Of a stretch of 33,131 nucleotides of DNA, positions 16,841 through 24,929 are shown piece by piece. Position numbers and translations under genes: made by a program. The stretch comes from an uncultured Fidelibacterota bacterium (GTDB lineage Bacteria; Fidelibacterota; Marinisomatia; Marinisomatales; Marinisomataceae). Position 1 is the stretch's first letter. Every line of letters starts with the position of its first letter. The notes beneath the pieces were generated by a model, which worked only from the letters and a program-made list of their open reading frames with translations, had not been told where the DNA came from and did not search any database. The DNA is taken from NCBI GenBank assembly GCA_902576865.1, contig CACGWZ010000007.1, positions 1-33,131 of the forward strand. The letters run 5' to 3'.

Positions 16841-17562
16841 TCTTTTCCACTTTCGTTAGAGAAATTGTTTTGTTTTCGCTTTTTATTTACTTTTTCATTT
16901 TCTTTCATAGCATTTAAAATATTTTCAACATTTTTATCAATTTCAATTTGTTTTTCTTCGTTGTTTTCCTGCTGTTTTGATTGTGATGAATCTTGATTTT
17001 TTAAACCATCATCATTATTATTTTTTTTGGGATTTCTATCAGAATTATTTGAATTATCATCCTTGTTTTTGTTTTGTTGATTTTGATCTTCGTTTTGATT
17101 GTTTTCATTATTTTCTGAATCTTCACTATTATCATCTTGGTCTTGATTCTTTTGTTGAGCTTGTTGATTTTTTTCAATTTCATTCTTCACAAATTCATAG
17201 TTTTTTCTTGCATCATTGTCTTCTGGATTTTTAAGAAGTGCATCTCTGTAAGATTTCAAACTTTCATCTAACATTTTTGATCTATAAAGAAAATTTCCCC
17301 GATTATAACTTAATTCTGAAGATGGATTTAAACTATCTTGCATAGCATAATCAAAAAACTCTTCTGCTTTTTTAAAACTATCTATAGATGAATATATTGT
17401 AGCTAGATTAAAGATAATATCATCTTTAGATAAATTCTCTTCATTTAGTAAATATTGATAATATTTTAGAGCTGATTCATAATCTCCATTATCAATCATT
17501 TTTTGTGCTATATCCTGTGATATAACTTGTGAAAAAAGTAATATAATTATTAAAGATCTCAT
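16834..17562 (-). CDS. batC: BatC-like TPR protein with Asn/Gln/Asp-rich tail
   Basis: A 242-residue exported protein: signal peptide (about 1-15, MRSLIIILLFSQVISQ), TPR repeats (about 18-125, with SELSYNRGNFLYRSKMLDES and LKSYRDALLKNPEDNDARKN), then an extremely polar low-complexity region (about 130-205) of Asn, Gln, Asp, Glu and Lys, and a short Lys-rich end. BatC proteins of other FCB bacteria have the same TPR plus disordered-tail plan. The repetitive tail produces spurious open frames on both strands. It overlaps batB by 4 bases and batD by 7. Confidence 0.82.
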   Translation of the reverse strand: MRSLIIILLFSQVISQDIAQKMIDNGDYESALKYYQYLLNEENLSKDDIIFNLATIYSSIDSFKKAEEFFDYAMQDSLNPSSELSYNRGNFLYRSKMLDESLKSYRDALLKNPEDNDARKNYEFVKNEIEKNQQAQQKNQDQDDNSEDSENNENNQNEDQNQQNKNKDDNSNNSDRNPKKNNNDDGLKNQDSSQSKQQENNEEKQIEIDKNVENILNAMKENEKVNKKRKQNNFSNESGKEW

Positions 17563-18554
17563 TTTTTCCTTTTACCTGAAGAAATTAAATAAGATATCAT
17601 TAAAAGTAATATTGCAACTGCTAATGGATACTGAAATTTATGTTCATAGTCTGAAAATTCAAAAGAACTGATTAATGAGTCTTCTCCTTTTTTTATAATA
17701 TCTACAATATTTTCACTTATTGGCTCACTCTTTGAAATACGTAATAATTTTCCATTGTTTAATAAAGATATTTCTCTTAAAAAATTTAAATTTATTTTTG
17801 AAAGAACCAATTCACCTGATTCATCTTTAAAAAAAGAGTTTTGCTTACTGCGTACCGGTACTAGAGAACCTTTTGAACTCCCAACACCAATAACATGTAA
17901 ATCAATTTTATCATTGACTAGATAAGATATATCGTCAATAGACAAATCGCTGTGATCTTCACCGTCTGTAAAAAGGAAAATCATTTTTTGTTGATCATCT
18001 TCATTATCAAAAGCTTCAACTGAGGTTTTTATTGCGTTAGGTATATCAGTACCTCTTGAAGAAATCATTGATGTATCAATACTTTTAATAAACAGTTTTG
18101 ATGCGTCATAGTCCATTGTTAGAGGAAGATAAAGGAAATTTGAGCCTGAAAAAACTACAACACCAATTCTATCTCCTTCAAGACTATCAACGATTTTGGA
18201 TAGTTCAAATTTAACCTTATCAATTCTTGAAGGTTTAATATCTTGAGCATCCATGCTTAAAGAAACATCAACACAAAGAAGTATATCAACACCCTTTCTT
18301 TCAACAGGTTTTACAGTTATTCCTGTCTTTATTCCAGAAATAGCAATTATTAAACTTAAAATTCCTATCAATCTTATGAGATTTTTTAATTTAATTATGT
18401 TAGAGTTGCCAATAAATAAATTATCAAAGAAGTTTTTTGAAAAATTTTTGTTATCAAAAATTCTATACTGACTTGATCTATAAAATGAAAATATTATCGT
18501 TAAAAAAAACAGAATTAAACAAATAAGAGCAAAGTTAAAATATTCAAAGATCAT
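17559..18554 (-). CDS. batB: BatB-like von Willebrand factor A membrane protein
   Basis: A 331-residue protein with N-terminal hydrophobic spans (about 5-25 and 58-78), a VWA domain (about 88-285) and a C-terminal span (about 308-326). The metal-ion-dependent adhesion site is intact as D96-x-S98-x-S100 in VDVSLSMDAQ, with SSRGTDIPNAI and LFTDGEDHSD. This is the second of two consecutive VWA proteins, as in batA-batB of aerotolerance operons. It overlaps batA by 4 bases and batC by 4. Confidence 0.88.
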   Translation of the reverse strand: MIFEYFNFALICLILFFLTIIFSFYRSSQYRIFDNKNFSKNFFDNLFIGNSNIIKLKNLIRLIGILSLIIAISGIKTGITVKPVERKGVDILLCVDVSLSMDAQDIKPSRIDKVKFELSKIVDSLEGDRIGVVVFSGSNFLYLPLTMDYDASKLFIKSIDTSMISSRGTDIPNAIKTSVEAFDNEDDQQKMIFLFTDGEDHSDLSIDDISYLVNDKIDLHVIGVGSSKGSLVPVRSKQNSFFKDESGELVLSKINLNFLREISLLNNGKLLRISKSEPISENIVDIIKKGEDSLISSFEFSDYEHKFQYPLAVAILLLMISYLISSGKRKK

Positions 18555-19516
18555 ATAACTCTCCTGAAATAATAAGATCTTAAAATTTCATGAATTATGA
18601 GTAAGAAAAATCCAACAGAAAGAAACCAAATATAGATTTCTTGATAACTTGAAAAATAACTTACAGTAATTTCAGATTTTTCTAAATTATCAATTTCTGA
18701 GTAGATTTCTGAAAGTCTTTTTTTGTCTGTAGCCCTAAAATATTTTGCATTTGTTACCTCAGCTATTCCTTTTAACGTTTTTTCATCAATCTCATTTCTT
18801 ACAAACCCTCTTCCAGGAATCTGAGTGATAGATTGGTTGGTTCCTGCTCCAATTGTATAAACTTTAATATTATATTCTTTTGCAATTTTTGCTGCTGAAA
18901 TTGGATCTATTGAACCCACATTATTACTTCCATCTGAAAGTAGAATAATTACCTTACTTTCTGAATCGCTGTTTCTGAGCCTATTAACCCCATTTGCAAT
19001 AGCAACACCTATTGCTGTTCCGTCATATTTAGGCTCCATAACAGTAACTTCAGACAATAGATTATTTAAAACACTATAGTCAATTGTTAATGGACATTGT
19101 ATAAAAGTGTCCTTACCAAAAACCAATAAACCAATTCTATCACCTTTTCTATTTTCAATAAATTCTTTCGCAGCATCTTTAACAGCCTCCAATCTATTTG
19201 GTTTAAAATCATCTGCAAGCATACTACTACTCGTATCTAATACAAGAACTATATCTATAACATCTACTGTTATATCCTTATCAACAGAGGAGATTCGAGG
19301 TCTTGCTAAACCTATTATGATCGAAACTAATGCAATAATAAAGAGAGAGTTAATTAAAAATACTTTAACTTTACCCTGATAACCGAAGAAATTTTTAAGA
19401 CTGTTAAAATTAGAAACTTGAATAGATGTAGATTTTTTGAAAAAAAAATTTTTAAAAATTATTAAAACCAAAAACAATGGTATTATAAATAAAAAATTTG
19501 GGTATAAAAATTCCAT
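18551..19516 (-). CDS. batA: BatA-like von Willebrand factor A membrane protein
   Basis: A 321-residue membrane protein with spans at about 5-22, 52-70 and 298-315 and a VWA domain from about 85 to 275. The metal-binding motif is D94-x-S96-x-S98 in LVLDTSSSMLADD, with YDGTAIGVAIANG and LLSDGSNNVG. It opens the five-gene bat set. Its start overlaps the gatA stop (TAATG), so translation may be coupled to gatA. Bat proteins of Bacteroides fragilis contribute to oxygen tolerance; the biochemical role is unknown. Confidence 0.88.
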   Translation of the reverse strand: MEFLYPNFLFIIPLFLVLIIFKNFFFKKSTSIQVSNFNSLKNFFGYQGKVKVFLINSLFIIALVSIIIGLARPRISSVDKDITVDVIDIVLVLDTSSSMLADDFKPNRLEAVKDAAKEFIENRKGDRIGLLVFGKDTFIQCPLTIDYSVLNNLLSEVTVMEPKYDGTAIGVAIANGVNRLRNSDSESKVIILLSDGSNNVGSIDPISAAKIAKEYNIKVYTIGAGTNQSITQIPGRGFVRNEIDEKTLKGIAEVTNAKYFRATDKKRLSEIYSEIDNLEKSEITVSYFSSYQEIYIWFLSVGFFLLIIHEILRSYYFRRVI

Positions 19517-20877
19517 TAACTTGCTTCAAAAATTTCCTCTTCTCTTAATATATGAGCAAAACTAAATAAAGTTTCCTCTTTAAAAGAATTAGAAACTAAT
19601 TGAAGGCCAATAGGAAGATTATTTGATGAAAAACCAGCAGGAATATTTAACGAAGCAATTCCAGCTAAATTTATGGGAACAGTAAATAAGTCAGATAAAT
19701 ACATTTTCAATGGATCTTCTAAATTATTTTCAAGTTTAAAAGGCAGTACTGGACTAGTGGGAATTAGTAAATTTTCACATTTATTAAATAATTCTAAATA
19801 ACCTTTTTTTATTAATCTCCTAACTTTTAAAGCTTTAGAAAAGTATGCATCATAATATCCTGAGGAAAGAATATAGGTTCCAGTCATAATTCTTCTTTTT
19901 ACCTCATCCGAAAATCCTTTTGACCTTGTTTCAATATATAGCTCTGCAAGGTCTGTTGCATTAGCTCTATTTCCATATCTTACTCCATCAAATCTTGATA
20001 AATTTGATGAAGCTTCAGCCATAGTTAAAACATAGTATGCAGGTATACAATAATTGAAATATGGTAAATCAATTTCAATTATTTTTACTTTATTTGATTT
20101 TAAATAATCAACTAATTGACGATAACTTTCTGCTATATCAACATTTATATTTTTTAAAATTTTATCAGAAACTATTCCAACTGATTTAGGAAGTTTTAAA
20201 TGCTTAAAAGACGGAATTTTAGGAACGCTGAAATCTACACTGGTTGAATCTTTATGATCTAGACCTGAAATTGTACAAAATGTATTGTAAACATCTAAAA
20301 TAGATTTTGACATGATACCTATAGTATCAAAAGATGATGCATGTGCAACTAAACCATATCTTGAAATTCTTCCGTAAGATGGTTTTAAACCATAGATACC
20401 ACAAAACGCGGCTGGCTGTCTTACTGAACCACCTGTATCTGAACCCAAAGCTATGTCTGAAAGACCTTCTGCAATCGCTGCTGCAGAGCCACCGCTAGAA
20501 CCTCCAGCAACTAAATTATTATCAAAAGGATTTCTAACAGATCCATAAATTGAGAATTCGGAGGATGAACCCATAGCAAACTCATCACAATTAGTTTGTC
20601 CAACAATAACACCTCCTTCAGAGTTTATTCTATCAATTACTGTTGCATTGTATGGAGAAATATATGATTCTAGTATATTTGACGCACAGGTTAGAGGCTC
20701 ATCCTTTATTGCAATATTATCTTTTATTAGAAATGTTTTATCTTTTAAAAGGCCTTTTCTAGTTTTTTTTAGATCAATACGTTTAATACGATTTCTTATG
20801 ACAGAATTTGTCTTGCTAGCAGAAATTTTATCCATAACAATAAGTAATTTCTGACCTAAAGAATTAGATGGATTCAT
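19516..20877 (-). CDS. gatA: Aspartyl/glutamyl-tRNA(Asn/Gln) amidotransferase subunit A
   Basis: GatA liberates ammonia from glutamine or asparagine so that GatB can amidate mischarged Glu-tRNA(Gln) or Asp-tRNA(Asn). The 453-residue protein contains the amidase-signature catalytic triad K52 (FLIKDNIA), S127 (AGGSSGGSAAA) and S151 (GSDTGGSVRQPAAFCG), with the expected 24-residue spacing between the serines. GatB and GatC are not next to it, so the subunits are dispersed. It begins 6 bases after tatA and its stop overlaps the batA start. Confidence 0.96.
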   Translation of the reverse strand: MNPSNSLGQKLLIVMDKISASKTNSVIRNRIKRIDLKKTRKGLLKDKTFLIKDNIAIKDEPLTCASNILESYISPYNATVIDRINSEGGVIVGQTNCDEFAMGSSSEFSIYGSVRNPFDNNLVAGGSSGGSAAAIAEGLSDIALGSDTGGSVRQPAAFCGIYGLKPSYGRISRYGLVAHASSFDTIGIMSKSILDVYNTFCTISGLDHKDSTSVDFSVPKIPSFKHLKLPKSVGIVSDKILKNINVDIAESYRQLVDYLKSNKVKIIEIDLPYFNYCIPAYYVLTMAEASSNLSRFDGVRYGNRANATDLAELYIETRSKGFSDEVKRRIMTGTYILSSGYYDAYFSKALKVRRLIKKGYLELFNKCENLLIPTSPVLPFKLENNLEDPLKMYLSDLFTVPINLAGIASLNIPAGFSSNNLPIGLQLVSNSFKEETLFSFAHILREEEIFEAS

Positions 20878-20883
20878 CTAAAT

Positions 20884-21060
20884 TTAATTATCGGAATTTT
20901 CAGATTTTTTAATTTCTTCCTTGGTATCGTCTAAAGCACCTCGAAACTCTCTTAAAGAATTTGCAAATCCTTTAGCAATGCCAGGAAGTCTTTTACCGCC
21001 AAAAAGAAGTAAAAGTATTAAAAAAATTAAAACTAATTCACCAGTACCTAAATTGAACAT
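20884..21060 (-). CDS. tatA: Twin-arginine translocase protein TatA
   Basis: TatA multimerises to form the pore of the twin-arginine export pathway for folded proteins. The 58-residue frame begins MFNLGTGELVLIFLILLLLF, a single hydrophobic helix. The conserved FGGKRLPGIAKGF hinge and an amphipathic helix (NSLREFRGALDD) follow, then a charged tail. This is the classic TatA/E plan. TatC is not in the window. It lies 14 bases after the DUF4321 gene and 6 before gatA. Confidence 0.93.
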   Translation of the reverse strand: MFNLGTGELVLIFLILLLLFGGKRLPGIAKGFANSLREFRGALDDTKEEIKKSENSDN

Positions 21061-21074
21061 ATAAACCTCATATT

Positions 21075-21353
21075 TTATCTAAAGTATTTTAATAAATAAT
21101 ATGCAATGCCGAAACCAATAATACTACAAACATTAAATTTTAAAATAAAACCAAAATCTATAACAATTACTCCTAAATCAATAAGGTTATCACTGTTCAT
21201 TGATCCAAAAGTAAAATCATAAGAAATTAAGAAAAATTGTTTTACTGCACTACCATCAGGTAGTAAAAAAGCGAGGATATTCCCAACAAATGTTCCTAGT
21301 AAAGCTCCAGTACAAAGACCAAAAATAATAAGTTTGATGCTTCTTTTTTTCAT
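21075..21353 (-). CDS. Small membrane protein, DUF4321 type
   Basis: A 92-residue protein with an N-terminal hydrophobic helix (about 7-30), a central loop and a C-terminal helix (about 68-90). The features GTFVGNILAFLLPDG, a segment DLGVIVIDFGFILKFN, and a final IIGFGIAYYLLKYF match the DUF4321 family of small membrane proteins as I recall it; I could not run a profile search. No function is known. Its start overlaps the PDZ frame stop by 4 bases (ATGA), and tatA follows 14 bases later. Confidence 0.65.
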   Translation of the reverse strand: MKKRSIKLIIFGLCTGALLGTFVGNILAFLLPDGSAVKQFFLISYDFTFGSMNSDNLIDLGVIVIDFGFILKFNVCSIIGFGIAYYLLKYFR

Positions 21354-21595
21354 ACTTCACCCAAAATTAATTTTATATTTTCAAAATTGTCTTCTCTTAG
21401 AACTGTTAATTTAACTTCGTCACCAGCTCTTAAATCTAATTTAACAAAAAGTATATTAATTTCCTCCCATGATTCAATTTCATATCCTTCCATTGCAACA
21501 ATTATATCTCCCCTAAATAGCTCTTCATTAATAGCAGTTGAATTATAATTTACACTATCGATAAATAATCCAATTTTATCTTTTTTTTGAACCAT
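21350..21595 (-). CDS. PDZ-domain part of HtrA-like protease, separated by frameshift
   Basis: An 81-residue frame that reads as the PDZ domain of the preceding serine protease: IGLFIDSVNYNSTAINEELF, RGDIIVAMEGYEIESWEEI and LRAGDEVKLTVLRE. It overlaps the protease frame by 20 bases. The A8 run at 21581-21588 holds one A too many; with seven A the two frames join as LYGSKKDKIGLF. The ATG at 21595 could start it independently, but a free PDZ fragment is less likely than an interrupted HtrA. PDZ domains in HtrA proteases bind substrate C termini and control activity. Confidence 0.75.
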   Translation of the reverse strand: MVQKKDKIGLFIDSVNYNSTAINEELFRGDIIVAMEGYEIESWEEINILFVKLDLRAGDEVKLTVLREDNFENIKLILGEV

Positions 21596-22400
21596 ATAAA
21601 TACGGTCTTGTACTCAATCCAAAAGTATATCTTCTATCAATAGCTCCTTTAAGTCTTAATTCTTGAGCAATTTTCATCGCAAAATTTATTGGAATAGCAA
21701 ATCCTAAATTTTGAGAGTCAGCTTTTATGAATGTATTTATTCCAATCACATCTCCGTTTGAATCAATTAATGGTCCACCACTATTTCCAGGATTTAACGA
21801 TGCATCTGTTTGAATCATATTATCCATAATTCTTCCTGAATTTGTATCTAGACTAAAATCTGCATTAATTGCACTAACAATTCCTGCAGAAGCAATTGGT
21901 TGATACTGTGCATTCGATATTAAATTTCGAGGGTTCCCCAAAGCTATTGCCCATTCTCCAACAATAACTTCATTTGAATCTCCTAAATTACAGTAATCAA
22001 AATTATTTCCAGAAATTTTTAATAAAGCAATATCAGTTATTTGATCAACTCCTACAATTATGGCATCAAAAACATCTCCACCAGGAAGTATAACAGTAAT
22101 TTTGAAGTCAGTTGTCTGATAATTTTCGAATTCAATATTATGTGCATTTGTTACAATATAACCATCTTGGCTAATCAAAAAACCCGACCCATTAGATCTT
22201 ATTTGATCTCGATAACTAAAAAATCTATCTCTTTTTATAACATCTTGGTATTTATAAATGCCAACAACTCCTGGGCTAGCTAAATTAATAGCGTTAGATA
22301 TTGCAGTTGACTTTGATGTCGATATCTGCATATAGTTAACATCTTCATTAGAACATCCAAGAAAAATAATGATTGATAAAAATATAATTTTAATTTTCAT
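21576..22400 (-). CDS. HtrA/DegP-like trypsin-fold serine protease, probable lipoprotein
   Basis: A 274-residue periplasmic protease domain. A hydrophobic leader ends in FLGC with Cys16, a likely lipoprotein signal. The catalytic triad is complete: H87 (VTNAHNI), D123 (QITDIALLKI) and S207 (LNPGNSGGPLI). The frame stops with TAA right after the A8 run at 21581-21588. The PDZ domain expected next is in another frame (21350-21595). If read as is, a PDZ-less protease ending in SKKR would be made. It overlaps truA by 11 bases. Family role: degradation of misfolded envelope proteins. Confidence 0.88.
   Translation of the reverse strand: MKIKIIFLSIIIFLGCSNEDVNYMQISTSKSTAISNAINLASPGVVGIYKYQDVIKRDRFFSYRDQIRSNGSGFLISQDGYIVTNAHNIEFENYQTTDFKITVILPGGDVFDAIIVGVDQITDIALLKISGNNFDYCNLGDSNEVIVGEWAIALGNPRNLISNAQYQPIASAGIVSAINADFSLDTNSGRIMDNMIQTDASLNPGNSGGPLIDSNGDVIGINTFIKADSQNLGFAIPINFAMKIAQELRLKGAIDRRYTFGLSTRPYLYGSKKR
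21581..21588 (-). other. A8 run that breaks the htrA-like frame
   Basis: On the coding strand TTC is followed by eight A and then GATAAA. Eight A leads to a TAA stop; seven would join protease and PDZ domain. Candidate sites of transcriptional slippage, phase variation or sequencing error look like this. Confidence 0.8.
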
Positions 22401-23131
22401 AAAAAATTTCCTTTAAAACTAAACCGTTACTTGGAGCTTTAAATATTTTTGCATCTTTAATAGGCTGATTTAATAAAATCCTAAAATCATCAATTGAAAT
22501 TTTATTTTGACTAACTGCAATCATGCTACCAACTAAATATCTTACCATATGGTGTAAAAATCTATTTCCATGAATAATATATAATAGTTTTTCATGATTT
22601 TTATCATCAAAAACCCATTTTGAAGTAAATATTTCACAATCGTAATTTTGCTTTTTTGAAAATTTAGAAAAAGATAAAAAATTATGTTTACCTTTAATTA
22701 TTTTTGATACTTCCATTAATAATTTTAGATCTACACTCTTAACATAATAATGATCTTTTAAATAAAGGGGATTATCATTTAAACAACATAAATAGTTATA
22801 CTCTTTTCTTTTTGCATCAAACCTACTGTGAAAACTTTCTTCAATTTTTGATAAATAAGATATTCTTATTTCTTTATCAAGTCTGGCATTAATTGCTCTT
22901 TTAAGTTCTTTATCCGATAATTTAGAATTAATGTCAAAATGCGCAACTTGGCCTAAAGCATGTACTCCAGCATCGGTTCTACTTGCACCATAGATCTTAA
23001 CTTTTTTTTTTATTATTTAAGGCAAATATTGAAGATTCAATTTTATTTTGTATTCCATTTTGATTTTTTTGTGATTGAAAGCCTGAAAAATTAGTTCCAT
23101 CATATTGGATTATAATTTTATATCTACTCAT
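22390..23131 (-). CDS. truA: tRNA pseudouridine(38-40) synthase TruA, frame interrupted at an A10 run
   Basis: TruA isomerises U38-U40 in the anticodon arm of many tRNAs. Starting at the ATG at 23131 (overlapping the lnt stop, ATGA), the frame reads MSRYKIIIQYDGTNFSGFQ and continues to a run of ten A at 23002-23011, where it ends at TAA. After the run, with one A removed, it continues KVKIYGASRTDAGVHALGQV, containing catalytic D53. It then runs without interruption to the stop at 22390, passing the typical HHMVRYLVG motif. Joined length would be about 246 residues, normal for TruA. All conserved parts are present, so it is one gene with a single one-base excess. It may be rescued by slippage, be a recent pseudogene, or reflect a read error. 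Confidence 0.9.
23002..23011 (-). other. A10 run that breaks the truA frame
   Basis: Coding strand AATAAT is followed by ten A and GTTAAG. Nine A would give an uninterrupted TruA. Runs of this length are known to promote RNA polymerase slippage in AT-rich genomes such as those of insect endosymbionts. Confidence 0.85.
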
Positions 23132-24513
23132 TTAAGCTTTATAATTTTATTGTATACATTTCTTTCATCTATTTCTGACTTAATTAAAACCTCACCGGAA
23201 GGCAAAATAATACCAGATATTCCATTATTAGCGCTTTGAACGACTGGAACTCCTAATTCTATTGAACGTAATTTTGCATGTTCAAAATGCTGATATGGCA
23301 TAGCTTTACCAACGTAAGAGTCATTAGTTATAACAAAAATTATCTCAGCTCCTTTATCAACCATTTTTTTTGCAATTTTGAAGCTGCTAGAATCATAACA
23401 AATTAAAATAGATGATTTTATGTCCCCTATTTGAAATATGTTATAGTTTTCTCCTGCTGTGAAACTGCCCATATCATCAAATTGATTTATTTTTGATAAC
23501 CACTTTTTAAAAAAGGGTACATATTCTGCAAATGGTACTAAAAAAATTTTTTGATAAGTATCATAGAATCCATCAGGTCTTAAAAAAATCGCACTATTAT
23601 AAACTTTAAGCTCATTATTCAAATACATTCTTTGAGGGATACCAGTAATTAGAGCTGAATCTGTAATTTTTTTTTGAAGTTTGATTCTTTCCCGTGAATT
23701 TGAAACAGCTAAGAATGATGTTAAAGCAGCTTCAGGCCAAACAATAACATCTGGGTTTGATTCCAAAGATTTTTCTAATAAATCATTCATGATATTTGCA
23801 TTTCTATTTTTCAATTGAGGATTCCATTTTTCATCTGGATAAATCACAGGCTGCCCAATTGAAACATTAATCTGTTTTTGAAAATTTGTTGAATTATAAT
23901 TTGCAATTAATATTTGACCAACCAGTGCATTTATAAGTAATAATGATATAAAACTATAAATGTATTTTTTTTGTTTTAGTGAAATAAATCTATAAACAAG
24001 AACATTTAGTAGAATTATAATATAAGAAGATAAATCTTCATGAAGACTAACAACTTGAATCAATCTATTATACCCTGTCTGCGTGAGAGAAAAATTTAAC
24101 CAAGGAGCTGCTAATGGACCAATATCTCTTAAATTTTCAATAAAAACCCAAACAAAAGGAATTAATAATAACTGTATTTTATATGATAATTTTCTTTTCT
24201 CAAAAGTATGAAGAATCAAACAAAATAAAACCCAGTAAAATGAATAAAAAATACATATAGCTAAATAGGAAATAATTGCAACCTGAACGCTTGTTCCTGA
24301 ATTTAAAGCTACCCAATGTGTAATTATCGCATAGCTTGTAAAACCTGCTATATAAAAAAGTATAATCTTTTCTGAAAGTTTGATTGCTTTATTAAAAATT
24401 TGAAAAAGTGGAATTAAAAATATCCAAGCTAAAAAACCTAAATGAAAAGGTGGAAATGATAAACCCAACATGAGTCCACTTATTAATGAAAACATCAAAT
24501 TTTTTTTTGTCAT
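23128..24513 (-). CDS. lnt: Apolipoprotein N-acyltransferase
   Basis: Lnt adds the third acyl chain to the N-terminal cysteine of lipoproteins in the inner membrane. The 461-residue protein has about six N-terminal spans (residues 5-205, with PPFHLGFLAW and APWLNFSLTQTGYN) and a C-terminal nitrilase domain. The catalytic triad is E261 (VWPEAAL), K322 (DTYQKIFLVPFAEYVP) and C372 (LICYDSS). It overlaps ruvX by 4 bases and truA by 4. Two nine-A runs occur in the gene (24500-24508 just after the start, and 23667-23675), both in frame. Presence of Lnt supports a Gram-negative envelope. Confidence 0.96.
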   Translation of the reverse strand: MTKKNLMFSLISGLMLGLSFPPFHLGFLAWIFLIPLFQIFNKAIKLSEKIILFYIAGFTSYAIITHWVALNSGTSVQVAIISYLAICIFYSFYWVLFCLILHTFEKRKLSYKIQLLLIPFVWVFIENLRDIGPLAAPWLNFSLTQTGYNRLIQVVSLHEDLSSYIIILLNVLVYRFISLKQKKYIYSFISLLLINALVGQILIANYNSTNFQKQINVSIGQPVIYPDEKWNPQLKNRNANIMNDLLEKSLESNPDVIVWPEAALTSFLAVSNSRERIKLQKKITDSALITGIPQRMYLNNELKVYNSAIFLRPDGFYDTYQKIFLVPFAEYVPFFKKWLSKINQFDDMGSFTAGENYNIFQIGDIKSSILICYDSSSFKIAKKMVDKGAEIIFVITNDSYVGKAMPYQHFEHAKLRSIELGVPVVQSANNGISGIILPSGEVLIKSEIDERNVYNKIIKLK

Positions 24514-24929
24514 TTAAAAGCACCTTTATCTAAAAATGATTGCAAAATAATAGTTGAAGAAATTAAATCTATTTGCTCTTTATTTTTTCCAGTCTTTATC
24601 TTTTGTTCATGCATAATCTTTTTAGCTGACTCACTTGAAAGTCTTTCATCTTGAAGAAATACGTTAAAATTTAAATTAATAAGTTCCTCAAAAAGATCGT
24701 CGACTAACTTTGTCATTTCATTTTTTTTATTATTCATATTAAGAGGATAACCTATAACAAAAGATTTCACATCATTTTCAATTGCAATTTCTTTTAGCCT
24801 ACTTAAAAGATCATCTCTGTTTTTATATTTTATTACTTTAAGAGGTATTGAAATAATTTTTAATGGATCTGAAATTGATAAACCTACTTTAGAAAGACCA
24901 AAATCTATTCCTATCAATCTATCATTCAT
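24510..24929 (-). CDS. ruvX: RuvX/YqgF, putative pre-16S rRNA nuclease
   Basis: YqgF-family RNase H-fold protein implicated in processing the 5' end of 16S rRNA. With the ATG at 24929 it has 139 residues, the family length, and begins MNDRLIGIDFGLSKVGLSIS with the conserved catalytic-type Asp in IGIDFG. Further motifs are VIGYPLNMN, LQDERLSS, and KEQIDLISSTIILQSFLD with a terminal acidic residue. An in-frame alternative start at 24953 would add eight residues inside rsh. It overlaps rsh by 8 bases and lnt by 4. Confidence 0.94.
   Translation of the reverse strand: MNDRLIGIDFGLSKVGLSISDPLKIISIPLKVIKYKNRDDLLSRLKEIAIENDVKSFVIGYPLNMNNKKNEMTKLVDDLFEELINLNFNVFLQDERLSSESAKKIMHEQKIKTGKNKEQIDLISSTIILQSFLDKGAFK

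Noticed and set aside
16977-17234. Plus-strand frame rich in His, Tyr and Phe opposite batC
   Set aside because: Produced by the low-complexity Asn/Gln/Asp codons of BatC on the other strand.
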